Counted from the stretch's first letter, positions 1 to 5,788 are shown. The stretch: 10,846 nt of DNA from an uncultured Prevotellaceae bacterium (GCA_946403615.1 CAMJAO010000045.1:1-10846), one strand, 5' to 3'. Translations and numbers: made by a program. The notes: generated by a model from the letters alone, not told the origin.

Positions 1-1
1 G

Positions 2-637
2 AGCCGCCGGCGCTCCTCGCTGCCTCCTTCTATTAATAATGTGTCGGAAAAGGACAACGAATTGTGGTTGCTCGTGGCTGCCATTGGTGAGGGCACGCGC
101 GCACTGGCTCGTTTGCAACCGGGCGAAACGCTCAACTGTGTCTTGCCGTTGGGCAACGGCTTCACCATGCCCGGGCGTCCTGACGGTCATTACTTGCTTG
201 TGGGCGGAGGCGTTGGCGTGGCTCCGCTGCTCTACCTCGGCATACGTATGCGTCAGGCTGGCATCACACCTACGTTTCTCTTAGGAGCGCGCACGGACAA
301 GGATCTGCTTATGCTCGATTATTTCCAGTCCGTGGGGCGTGTGCTCGTCACCACAGAGGACGGCAGCCAAGGCGAGCGCGGTTTCGTCACCAATCACAGT
401 GTGTTGGGGGCGGAGCGTTTCGACCGTATCTACACCTGCGGTCCCAAGCCGATGATGATGGCGGTGGCGCGTTATGCCCGTCATACCGATACCGATTGCG
501 AGGTGTCGCTTGAAAATATGATGGCCTGCGGGCTGGGTGCCTGCCTCTGTTGTGTGGAGGGCACCACCGACGGTAATATATGTGTGTGTAAGGAAGGACC
601 GGTGTTTAATATTAAGAAGTTGTTATGGCCTCTCTAA
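2..637 (+). CDS. pyrK: Dihydroorotate dehydrogenase electron transfer subunit PyrK, 5'-partial
   Basis: The iron-sulfur flavoprotein subunit of class 1B dihydroorotate dehydrogenase; it passes electrons from the PyrD FMN through its 2Fe-2S cluster and FAD to NAD+. Counting residues from the GTG at 41, the pyridine-nucleotide site is the glycine-rich LLVGGGVGVAPLLYLG near residues 53-68, and the cluster ligands fit C163-x4-C168-x2-C171 with the last cysteine at C183 in VCKEGPVFN. The GTG is probably not the true start, because the family carries about 50 or more further N-terminal residues including the FAD-binding barrel, so the gene is treated as entering from the left edge. The frame stays open to base 2, but the expected FAD motif RRPxSI reads SLPPSI here (see findings). 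The 3' end overlaps pyrD by 13 bases, showing translational coupling of the two subunits. Confidence 0.93.
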   Translation, partial: SRRRSSLPPSINNVSEKDNELWLLVAAIGEGTRALARLQPGETLNCVLPLGNGFTMPGRPDGHYLLVGGGVGVAPLLYLGIRMRQAGITPTFLLGARTDKDLLMLDYFQSVGRVLVTTEDGSQGERGFVTNHSVLGAERFDRIYTCGPKPMMMAVARYARHTDTDCEVSLENMMACGLGACLCCVEGTTDGNICVCKEGPVFNIKKLLWPL

Positions 638-1530
638 ATGTAAATATAAAATCATTGCGGTTGAAGAATCCCGTGATGACCGCCTCGGGCACCTTCGGCT
701 ATGGGCTGGAGTTTGCCGATTTCGTGCCGCTCGACCAGATTGGCGGCATCATCGTCAAGGGCACCACGCTCCATCCTCGTCAGGGCAATGACTACCCCCG
801 CATGGCGGAGACGGCGCAGGGCATGCTCAACTGCGTGGGACTGCAAAACAAAGGCGTGGATTATTTCTGCCAGCACATCTATCCCCAGGTGAAGGACATC
901 GACACCAACGTGATTGTCAATGTCAGCGGTTCGTCGCCCGACGATTATGCTGAGTGTGCGGCGCGTATCGACGCTCTGGAGCGCATTCCTGCCATCGAGC
1001 TGAATATCTCCTGCCCCAATGTGAAACAGGGCGGTATGGCCTTCGGTGTGACCACCTCTGGGGCCGCCAGCGTGGTCAGGGCGGTCCGTGAGCGCTATCA
1101 TAAGACACTCATCGTAAAACTCTCGCCCAACGTGACCAATATTGTCGATATCGCCCGCGCCTGCGAGGACGAGGGAGCCGACAGCGTGTCGCTCATCAAC
1201 ACACTCATGGGCATGGCCATCGACATCGAAAAGAGGAAGCCCGTGCTCAGCATCGGCACCGGTGGGTTGAGCGGCCCGGCTGTCAAACCCGTGGCGGTGC
1301 GAATGGTGTGGCAGGTGGCGCATGCCGTGAAGATTCCCGTTGTGGGTCTGGGCGGTATCATGACTGCCGAGGATGCCATTGAGTTTCTCATGGCGGGAGC
1401 CACGGCCATAGAGATAGGTACAGCCAACTTCATCGACCCTGCCGTGACCATCAAAGTGCGCGACGGCATCAACGCCTGGCTCGATGCCCATGGCTGCCGC
1501 TCCGTACAAGAAATCATTGGGGCGGTGTGA
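625..1530 (+). CDS. pyrD: Dihydroorotate dehydrogenase, class 1B catalytic subunit
   Basis: Oxidises dihydroorotate to orotate in de novo pyrimidine synthesis, in the cytoplasm, using NAD+ through PyrK. The 301-residue length is normal for the catalytic subunit. Visible hallmarks: the N-terminal NPVMTASGTFGYG at 15-27, the substrate/FMN lysine K45 in GIIVKGTT, and ELNISCPN with cysteine C130. A cysteine as active-site base is the class 1 signature (class 2 enzymes use serine), and C130 falls at the same residue number as in Lactococcus PyrDB. FMN phosphate-binding glycines are in GTGGLSGP and PVVGLGGIMTAEDA, followed by GATAIEIGTANF. The ATG lies inside the last codons of pyrK, which supports both the start choice and the PyrDB-PyrK heterotetramer assignment. 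Confidence 0.97.
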   Translation: MASLNVNIKSLRLKNPVMTASGTFGYGLEFADFVPLDQIGGIIVKGTTLHPRQGNDYPRMAETAQGMLNCVGLQNKGVDYFCQHIYPQVKDIDTNVIVNVSGSSPDDYAECAARIDALERIPAIELNISCPNVKQGGMAFGVTTSGAASVVRAVRERYHKTLIVKLSPNVTNIVDIARACEDEGADSVSLINTLMGMAIDIEKRKPVLSIGTGGLSGPAVKPVAVRMVWQVAHAVKIPVVGLGGIMTAEDAIEFLMAGATAIEIGTANFIDPAVTIKVRDGINAWLDAHGCRSVQEIIGAV

Positions 1531-1550
1531 TGTTCCCAGTGACATGGTAA

Positions 1551-1614
1551 GTCCCCCCCTGACCCTCCTGAGGGAGGAAGAGAGTTTCACTCTACTTCCC
1601 CGAGGGGGAGAAAA
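1551..1614. repeat. GC-rich post-stop hairpin cluster
   Basis: Just after the pyrD stop there is a run of C-rich and G-rich blocks able to form short hairpins: CCTCC-TGAG-GGAGG, AGAG-TTTC-(A)CTCT, and CCCC-GA-GGGG. No T-run follows, so it is not a classical intrinsic terminator. A similar C-rich/G-rich hairpin follows the rsgA stop at 8559-8590. I read both as members of the short palindromic intergenic elements common after stop codons in Prevotella genomes; this is an inference from layout. Confidence 0.45.
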
Positions 1615-1618
1615 GAAC

Positions 1619-1682
1619 AAGGAGCAGGGAGCAAGAGATATGTTTCTCAATTGAGTTTCTATTCTCTTGCTCCCTGCTCCTT
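1619..1682. repeat. Perfect 20-bp inverted repeat
   Basis: The arm at 1619-1638 (AAGGAGCAGGGAGCAAGAGA) is the exact reverse complement of 1663-1682. The 24-base loop itself centres on the palindrome CTCAATTGAG at 1646-1655. As RNA this is a very stable 20-bp hairpin that could end the pyrKD transcript, although only ATATTATT, not a U-run, follows. One arm is almost all purine. There is no obvious target-site duplication on the flanks. Confidence 0.75.
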
Positions 1683-1754
1683 ATATTATTCCTTCCCTAG
1701 GAGAGTCATCTCTGGGGAATCAGTGTGGGGCTCCTTTTGCGTTGGAATGTATAT

Positions 1755-1850
1755 AAAATTTGAGAGCGACCACTCGGCCGCTCTCAACCAACACAAAAAC
1801 TAAACTAGACTTAACTAAATTAACGGGGATTTTCACAAACCTGCGTTAAT
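1755..1850 (-). ncRNA. Candidate small RNA downstream of aroC
   Basis: Read on the minus strand, a TACATTTG box (1864-1857) is followed about 7 bases later by a predicted transcript that opens with a 7-bp stem (ATTAACG at 1850-1844 pairing with CGTTAAT at 1825-1819). It ends in a 9-bp stem (TTGAGAGCG at 1787-1779 with CGCTCTCAA at 1768-1760, 10-base loop) followed by ATTTTATAT. That promoter, structure and terminator order gives about 96 nucleotides with no convincing open reading frame. It could instead be the 3' tail of the aroC transcript with its terminator. The sequence matches no RNA family I recognise, and no good -33 element is seen. Confidence 0.35.
1760..1787 (-). terminator. Possible intrinsic terminator, minus strand
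   Basis: A perfect 9-bp stem with a 10-base loop, followed on the minus strand by A then TTTT. It would stop either the candidate small RNA above or read-through from aroC, whose stop lies about 150 bases upstream. The T-run is short, so efficiency is uncertain. Confidence 0.45.
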
Positions 1851-1856
1851 CGTATG

Positions 1857-1864
1857 CAAATGTA
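1857..1864 (-). promoter_or_regulatory. -7 box TACATTTG of the candidate small RNA
   Basis: Exact match to the Bacteroidetes primary sigma -7 consensus TAnnTTTG on the minus strand. It overlaps a small AAATGT/ACATTT inverted repeat (1858-1874). A chance match in AT-rich spacer is possible. Confidence 0.35.
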
Positions 1865-1934
1865 TAAAAACATTTTGACATATAAAAGTTTTAGAGTGCT
1901 AATTGTTGTAAAAATCACAATTATTAACATATAA

Positions 1935-3011
1935 TTAATCCTTACGGGCATTTGTCGGCAAAATCTGGTCTAATATTGTCATCGCTGCCATCGATTCCAC
2001 CAGAGGAACTGCTCTAGGCAGCACACAGGGATCATGCCGTCCTTGCGCTTTCAGTGTGGTTTGATTGCCCTCTAAGTCGACCGTCGACTGTTCTTGCAGG
2101 ATGGTGGCCACGGGTTTGAATGCCACGCGGAAGTAGATGTCCTGACCGTTGCTGATGCCGCCCTGTATGCCGCCGCTGTGGTTGGTGCGTGTGGTGATGC
2201 GTCCGTCGTCGGTGGTGGTGAACGCGTCGTTTTGCTCACTGCCACGATGACACACACCGGCAAATCCCTCACCGTATTCAAAACCTTTCACCGCATTGAT
2301 GCTCAGCATGGCGGCACCCAACTGCGCGTGCAGTTTGCCGAACTCCGGTTCGCCGATGCCCGGCGGGCAGCCCCGTATCACGCAAGAGATGACGCCGCCG
2401 ATGGTGTCGCCCTCGCTCTTCACCTGAAGTATCAGTCGTTCCATCTCTGCCGCTTTCTCGGGGTCGGGGCAGCGCACCGCATTCTTCTCTGCCAATGCGA
2501 GGTCATAATGCTGATAACCATGTTCCAATGCGATGTCGCCCACCTGCGAGGTGTACGCCTCAATGGTGATGCCGTATTTCCGGAGCGCCAGTTTCGCCAA
2601 AGCGCCACCCACACACCGGCTGATGGTGATGCGTGCCGATGAGCGGCCGCCACCGCGATGGTCGCGGATGCCATAACGGGCCATATAGGTGTAGTCGGCA
2701 TGCGACGGACGGAACACACAGCGCATGTTCTCATAGTCTTGGGAGTGATGGTCGGTGTTGCGCACGATGAAACCGATGGGGCAACCGGTCGATTTGCCTT
2801 CGAACACACCGCTGAGCAATTCCACCTGGTCGGCTTCATTGCGCGATGTGGTCAGGGCACTCTGTCCCGGCCGACGGCGGTTCAGTTCCGACTGGATAAA
2901 ATCCACGTCGATGTCTATGCCGGCGGGCATACCGTCAATCACACCTCCGATGGCGGCTCCGTGGCTCTCGCCAAAGGTGGTAAGGGTGAAATGATGACCA
3001 AACGTGTTCAT
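1935..3011 (-). CDS. aroC: Chorismate synthase
   Basis: Last enzyme of the shikimate pathway: trans-elimination of phosphate from 5-enolpyruvylshikimate-3-phosphate to give chorismate, needing reduced FMN. At 358 residues it has normal length. Family signatures seen in order: FGESHG at 13-18 (H18), NRRRPGQS at 44-51, RPSHADYTY at 101-109 (H104), GIRDHRGGGRSSAR at 114-127, and GRHDPCVLPRAVPLVE at 324-339. H18 and H104 are the likely equivalents of the two catalytic histidines. The minus-strand ATG lies 37 bases after the stop of the FKBP gene with no terminator or -7 box between, so the two are probably cotranscribed. The spacer consists of a 14-base tandem repeat. Confidence 0.97.
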   Translation of the reverse strand: MNTFGHHFTLTTFGESHGAAIGGVIDGMPAGIDIDVDFIQSELNRRRPGQSALTTSRNEADQVELLSGVFEGKSTGCPIGFIVRNTDHHSQDYENMRCVFRPSHADYTYMARYGIRDHRGGGRSSARITISRCVGGALAKLALRKYGITIEAYTSQVGDIALEHGYQHYDLALAEKNAVRCPDPEKAAEMERLILQVKSEGDTIGGVISCVIRGCPPGIGEPEFGKLHAQLGAAMLSINAVKGFEYGEGFAGVCHRGSEQNDAFTTTDDGRITTRTNHSGGIQGGISNGQDIYFRVAFKPVATILQEQSTVDLEGNQTTLKAQGRHDPCVLPRAVPLVESMAAMTILDQILPTNARKD

Positions 3012-3016
3012 CGATT

Positions 3017-3055
3017 AGGTTTGGTTTTTGAGGTTTGTTTTTTGAGGTTTATTTG
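3017..3055. repeat. 14-bp tandem repeat in the FKBP-aroC spacer
   Basis: On the plus strand the units are AGGTTTGGTTTTTG (3017-3030), AGGTTTGTTTTTTG (3031-3044) and a partial AGGTTTATTTG (3045-3055). The two full units differ at one base. The array fills nearly all of the spacer and runs into the stop codon of the upstream gene. On the transcribed strand it reads as A-rich AAACC blocks just before the aroC start, which may matter because Bacteroidetes initiation favours unstructured A-rich leaders. Confidence 0.75.
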
Positions 3056-3633
3056 CAACCGCCACAGTCTCCGCCTCCGCAATCGCCTCCACCGCAACTG
3101 CTGCAGTCTCCGCCTCCGCAACCACCGCAACCGTATTCGCCGCTCAGCAGTTTGGCCATTTGTTCTATCTCCTGGTTGGTAGCCTCGCGCGAAGCCAGTA
3201 CCGAACCGAAGAAATGCAGTTCACAACCGGCGAGGGGGTGATTCAGGTCAACGGTCACCTTGTCGTCTGTCACTTTTGACACCACGCCCTGGAATTGCTG
3301 GCCTTCCTCGTTTTGCAGGGGCACGATAGCGTCTTCATAGATGCGCTCGTTGTCAAACTTCCCGTCGATGAAAAACACTTCCTTGTCCAGTTCCAACACG
3401 CGCTCGTCGTAGTAGTCGCCATAAGCGTCGTCAGTGCTCAGGGTGAAGTCAAACTCCTCGCCGGGGGCCAGATCTGCCAGTTCCTTCTCGAAGGCGGGCA
3501 GCGTAGCACCCATGTTGCTGATAAAGATAAACGGCTTTTCGTCGGTAGCCTCTTCCAGCAACTCACTCTCGCCGTCTTCCACGCTATACATTTTGTATGC
3601 TACGGCGATGTACTTATTCGTTTTCTCGTCCAT
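3049..3633 (-). CDS. SlyD-like FKBP-type peptidyl-prolyl isomerase with Cys-rich tail
   Basis: A 194-residue cytoplasmic prolyl cis-trans isomerase and chaperone of the SlyD branch. The FKBP part is split as in SlyD: residues 1-70 (LPAFEKELADLAPGEEFDF, then STDDAYGDY), an inserted flap of about 80-120 (VLELDKEVFF, FQGVVSKV), then the SlyD signature VDLNHPLAG at 128-136. The C-terminus from residue 168 is a glycine/cysteine/aspartate tail with seven cysteines (C169, C172, C177, C180, C185, C190, C193) and no histidine, which suggests a metal-binding tail like the Ni-binding His/Cys tail of SlyD but with thiol ligands only. I chose the ATG at 3633 because a -7 box lies just upstream; 45 more codons are open but read through that promoter. 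No signal peptide is seen. Confidence 0.92.
   Translation of the reverse strand: MDEKTNKYIAVAYKMYSVEDGESELLEEATDEKPFIFISNMGATLPAFEKELADLAPGEEFDFTLSTDDAYGDYYDERVLELDKEVFFIDGKFDNERIYEDAIVPLQNEEGQQFQGVVSKVTDDKVTVDLNHPLAGCELHFFGSVLASREATNQEIEQMAKLLSGEYGCGGCGGGDCSSCGGGDCGGGDCGGCK
3065..3121. repeat. 18-bp direct repeat in the Cys-tail coding region
   Basis: CAGTCTCCGCCTCCGCAA occurs at 3065-3082 and again at 3104-3121, 39 bases (13 codons) apart, so recombination between copies would keep frame and change the length of the cysteine tail. It encodes the repeated Cys-Gly-Gly-Gly-Asp-Cys pattern on the minus strand. Confidence 0.7.
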
Positions 3634-3661
3634 GTATTTGTTTCTTGTTAATTTGAGATTG

Positions 3662-3669
3662 CAAAAATA
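3662..3669 (-). promoter_or_regulatory. -7 box TATTTTTG of the FKBP-aroC unit
   Basis: Minus-strand match to TAnnTTTG, 28 bases before the ATG at 3633, leaving a leader of roughly 20 bases. A terminator of the preceding unit lies just upstream at 3716-3757, so this promoter should drive an independent FKBP-aroC transcript. Confidence 0.6.
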
Positions 3670-3715
3670 ATAAATAAAAGCGACAATTCGCCCGCCGCTT
3701 GCATTTTTTTCTGAC

Positions 3716-3757
3716 AAAAAAGGCGAGTCTCTCAGTTCTGACTGAAAAACCCGCCTT
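3716..3757 (-). terminator. Intrinsic terminator of the 37-residue gene
   Basis: On the minus strand AAGGCG at 3757-3752 pairs with CGCCTT at 3725-3720; the stem continues through G-U and Watson-Crick pairs to TCAGT/ACTGA around a CAGA loop, about 17 bp in all. It runs straight into TTTTTT (3721-3716). It sits 22 bases after the stop of the small gene, and is the clearest intrinsic terminator on the minus strand here. Confidence 0.85.
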
Positions 3758-3779
3758 GATTCACTCAATTATGATTGAT

Positions 3780-3893
3780 TTAATTATACCATATTGAAGG
3801 CTCTGCGCCGTGTGCATATTGCTCGTCGGCATCGCAGTTGTAAATGTTGTCCTGTTCGTACTCTTCTTCGTACTTTTGTCTTCTAGTGTTCAT
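3780..3893 (-). CDS. 37-residue small protein of unknown function
   Basis: A short gene read on the minus strand: it starts MNTRRQKYEEEYEQD and ends YAHGAEPSIWYN. The first half is charged and probably helical (basic residues then a Glu-rich stretch); the second is acidic with one cysteine (C20), one tryptophan (W35) and several tyrosines. There is no signal peptide or membrane segment. It is supported as a real gene by a complete transcription and translation frame: -7 box TATATTTG at 3939-3932, an AGGAGG Shine-Dalgarno 7 bases before the ATG, and a strong terminator 22 bases past the TAA. It lies between ksgA and the FKBP gene, divergent from ksgA. I recognise no family and assign no function. 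Confidence 0.7.
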   Translation of the reverse strand: MNTRRQKYEEEYEQDNIYNCDADEQYAHGAEPSIWYN

Positions 3894-3898
3894 AGCAG

Positions 3899-3906
3899 TT
3901 CCTCCT
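3899..3906 (-). promoter_or_regulatory. Strong Shine-Dalgarno AGGAGGAA
   Basis: On the minus strand AGGAGG is separated from the ATG at 3893 by 7 bases. Full-length Shine-Dalgarno sites are rare in Bacteroidetes, which mostly start translation without them, so this one argues that the short frame is translated. Confidence 0.75.
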
Positions 3907-3931
3907 GAATAAATAATAGTTAGTAGTGGTA

Positions 3932-3939
3932 CAAATATA
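3932..3939 (-). promoter_or_regulatory. -7 box TATATTTG of the 37-residue gene
   Basis: Exact TAnnTTTG match on the minus strand, 38 bases before the ATG and upstream of the Shine-Dalgarno, giving a leader of about 32 bases. No clear -33 TTTG is seen at the usual spacing. Confidence 0.6.
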
Positions 3940-4012
3940 ATCAATTTATCGTATTTTTGTTCTCTCGGATGATGATTTTTAAGAATATTTAATCATTTCC
4001 TTACGGCTTATA

Positions 4013-4032
4013 AGGGAAATATGCATTTCCCT
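4013..4032. repeat. 8-bp inverted repeat in the ksgA / small-gene divergent spacer
   Basis: AGGGAAAT at 4013-4020 and ATTTCCCT at 4025-4032 around ATGC form a perfect hairpin or a dyad operator-like site. It lies about midway between the -7 boxes of the two divergent genes, so it could serve either. No known operator is recognised. Confidence 0.4.
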
Positions 4033-4115
4033 GTCATTTTGGCGTAATTCTTCACCCCTTTTCCATTTCTCTTTTTTTAATTGTCATTTTTCATTCATAT
4101 TTGGTTAGTTTTTAT

Positions 4116-4123
4116 TATCTTTG
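4116..4123 (+). promoter_or_regulatory. -7 box TATCTTTG of ksgA
   Basis: Exact TAnnTTTG match, with transcription expected near 4130 and a leader of about 55 bases before the ATG at 4186. Confidence 0.6.
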
Positions 4124-4185
4124 CACTATCAACCATCGATGTGATGCGTTGTACATGATAAGTGGAATGATCATCAAATAAAAAT

Positions 4186-4986
4186 ATGCGACAAGTAAGA
4201 CCAAAGAAAAATCTCGGACAGCATTTCCTGACCGACCTCGACATCGCCCGGCGCATTGCCGACACTGTTGATGCGTGTCCCGGCATACCCGTTCTCGAGG
4301 TGGGGCCCGGCATGGGGGTGCTCACGCAATATCTCGTGCCGAAAGACCGCGAGGTGAAGGTCGTGGAGATTGACCGCGAGTCGGTAGCGTATCTCAATGA
4401 GCATTTTCCCAAACTGCGCGACAACATCATCGGCGAGGATTTTCTCCGTATGGACCTCGACCGTCTTTTCGACGGGCGCCAGTTTGTGCTCACTGGCAAT
4501 TATCCCTACGACATCTCCTCGCAAATCTTCTTCAAGATGCTCGACAATCGCCACCTCATCCCTTGTTGTACGGGCATGATACAGCGCGAGGTGGCTCAGC
4601 GCATCGCCTCTGAACCCGGCAATAAAGCCTATGGCATCCTCAGTGTGCTCATCCAGGCGTGGTATGACGTGGAGTATCTCTTTACCGTCGATGAGAATGT
4701 GTTCAACCCGCCACCCAAGGTGAAAAGCGCGGTGATACGCATGACACGCAATGACACGAGCCAACTGGGTTGCGACGAGGCGCTCTTCCGCCGTGTGGTG
4801 AAGACCGCCTTCAACCAGCGCCGTAAGATGCTCCGTGTCAGTCTGCGTCCGCTCTTCACGGCAGAGCATCCAGCCTCCGCCGATTTCTATGCCCATGAGT
4901 TCATGACGCGTCGCCCCGAGCAACTATCCATCCCCGAGTTTGTCGTCCTGACCAATCTCGTGGCACAAGAGATGAAGGGTGCCTGA
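4186..4986 (+). CDS. ksgA: 16S rRNA dimethyladenosine transferase (KsgA/RsmA)
   Basis: Transfers four methyl groups from S-adenosylmethionine to the two adjacent adenines (A1518/A1519, E. coli numbering) near the 3' end of 16S rRNA during late 30S maturation; loss gives kasugamycin resistance in other bacteria. At 266 residues, length is normal. The N-terminus RPKKNLGQHFLTD is typical of the family. Class I methyltransferase motifs: LEVGPGMGVLT at 37-47, the acidic residue of motif II in VEID near 61-63, GEDFLRMD at 83-90, and the catalytic motif IV N105-YPY-DISSQIF. The conserved PPPKVKSAV at 175-183 and FNQRRKMLR at 209-217 follow. It is a single-gene unit with its own promoter and terminator. 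Confidence 0.97.
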   Translation: MRQVRPKKNLGQHFLTDLDIARRIADTVDACPGIPVLEVGPGMGVLTQYLVPKDREVKVVEIDRESVAYLNEHFPKLRDNIIGEDFLRMDLDRLFDGRQFVLTGNYPYDISSQIFFKMLDNRHLIPCCTGMIQREVAQRIASEPGNKAYGILSVLIQAWYDVEYLFTVDENVFNPPPKVKSAVIRMTRNDTSQLGCDEALFRRVVKTAFNQRRKMLRVSLRPLFTAEHPASADFYAHEFMTRRPEQLSIPEFVVLTNLVAQEMKGA

Positions 4987-4987
4987 T

Positions 4988-5034
4988 CCTTAATTAAGGC
5001 TTTTAAGGTCCTTAAAGTCTTTAACGACCTTAAC
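4988..5034. repeat. 9-bp degenerate tandem repeat after ksgA
   Basis: The region opens with the palindrome CCTTAATTAAGG (4988-4999), then three exact 9-base units GTCCTTAAA, GTCTTTAAC, GACCTTAAC (5008-5034). This 27-base block matches the array in the frr leader (7005-7031) at 25 of 27 positions. It does not code, since it follows the ksgA stop by one base. Confidence 0.75.
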
Positions 5035-5059
5035 ACAATAGAGCCTTTACTCCATTAAT

Positions 5060-5094
5060 AAAAGGCATAAGCAGAAATCCGCTTATGCCTTTTT
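5060..5094. terminator. Bidirectional intrinsic terminator between ksgA and the OMP gene
   Basis: Perfect 13-bp stem AAAAGGCATAAGC (5060-5072) with GCTTATGCCTTTT (5081-5093), 8-base loop, followed on the plus strand by TTTTTAT. The minus strand likewise has a TTTTATT tail. Its position between two convergent genes fits termination in both directions. Confidence 0.9.
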
Positions 5095-5116
5095 ATAGTT
5101 ATTTCCTGTTATGTGA

Positions 5117-5788
5117 TTACAGGTCGAATTTATGTCCTACGCTGATGAAAATGGCACCGTTTTTCGAGTCTTTCTCGCCCGAAACACTCTCTTTGTTCAG
5201 TTTCGTCAGACCGAGGTTGAAACGTGCGTCGATCACCCAGTGGCTATTAAACTCATATGAGATGCCGATAGGGATGGACACGTCAAATTTGTTGCATTCT
5301 TTCATCATGTCAATTGAGGTGTCAATCGTGGTATCATAACCATCCATTTTCGTTTTGTAAGTAAACACGATATCAGAATTGGTCATGAAACCAAGTTGCA
5401 CACCTGTTTTAAGAGCAAGGCCTTTGGCAACATAGATGTTGGCAACAACAGGCACATGGATGTACTGCAGTTGGAAGCGTGGATTCTCAATCTTTTCGTC
5501 GCCGCTCTTGTAGTCCTTCCAACCACCGCCTTGTACGGTATATAGCAAACCTGCTTCAATGCCAAGGAAGTTGGTTGCCTGATATTCCACTGCTACACCC
5601 GATGTTGCTGCGATAGAGACTTGAGAGTCAAGCTTAGTTGATTCCACAGGGATGCTCTCCATGTCAGAGATGTAACTCACACCGATTCCTGCTGTGGGCT
5701 TGAGGCTCCATGTACCAGGTTCATACTGCGCTTTTGCGTTGGTTGTGACCATCATTGCCACGACGGCCAGCATGATAATTTTTTTCAT
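5117..5788 (-). CDS. Small outer membrane beta-barrel protein (PorT-like family)
   Basis: A 223-residue envelope protein. Residues 1-20 form a signal peptide with an AKA|Q cleavage site. The mature part consists of alternating hydrophobic/polar strands separated by turns (PTAGIGVSYISDM, GVAVEYQATNFLGIEAGLLYTV, IHVPVVANIYVAKGLALKTG, SIPIGISYEFNSHWVIDARF, AIFISVGHKF), the pattern of an eight-stranded barrel of the outer membrane beta-barrel domain used by PorT-like proteins. The C-terminus VGHKFDL resembles the aromatic-ended last strand. Exact substrate or role is not deducible. It starts 36 bases after the stop of the upstream secreted-protein gene and has no -7 box of its own, so it is probably the second gene of a two-gene operon. 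Confidence 0.82.
   Translation of the reverse strand: MKKIIMLAVVAMMVTTNAKAQYEPGTWSLKPTAGIGVSYISDMESIPVESTKLDSQVSIAATSGVAVEYQATNFLGIEAGLLYTVQGGGWKDYKSGDEKIENPRFQLQYIHVPVVANIYVAKGLALKTGVQLGFMTNSDIVFTYKTKMDGYDTTIDTSIDMMKECNKFDVSIPIGISYEFNSHWVIDARFNLGLTKLNKESVSGEKDSKNGAIFISVGHKFDL

Noticed and set aside
652..1650. 332-codon minus-strand open frame opposite pyrD
   Set aside because: It is the antisense of a clear pyrD with catalytic residues in place; the translation is His/Arg/Gly-rich without motifs, typical of an antisense shadow in GC-richer genes.
1762..1785. Resemblance of GGCCGAGTGGTCG (minus strand) to a tRNA-Ser D-arm
   Set aside because: No anticodon arm, T-arm or acceptor follows; the bases are the loop of a simple 9-bp hairpin, so similarity is taken as chance.
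1900..1923. TAATTGT/ACAATTA hairpin just past aroC as its terminator
   Set aside because: The stem is 7 bp and AT-only, with no T-run on the minus strand after it; too weak to call.
2094..2642. 182-codon plus-strand open frame opposite aroC
   Set aside because: Overlaps the signature regions of chorismate synthase on the other strand and has shadow-like composition.
3634..3768. 45-codon N-terminal extension of the FKBP gene
   Set aside because: It would start inside the terminator of the small gene and read through the -7 box at 3662-3669; SlyD proteins start close to the chosen Met.
3952..3959. Plus-strand TATTTTTG as a second ksgA promoter
   Set aside because: It is about 225 bases from the ATG, followed by no small frame, and a closer box exists at 4116-4123; in AT-rich spacer a chance match is likely.
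4174..4923. 249-codon minus-strand open frame opposite ksgA
   Set aside because: Antisense to an intact ksgA, no promoter, no recognisable domain, His-rich shadow composition.
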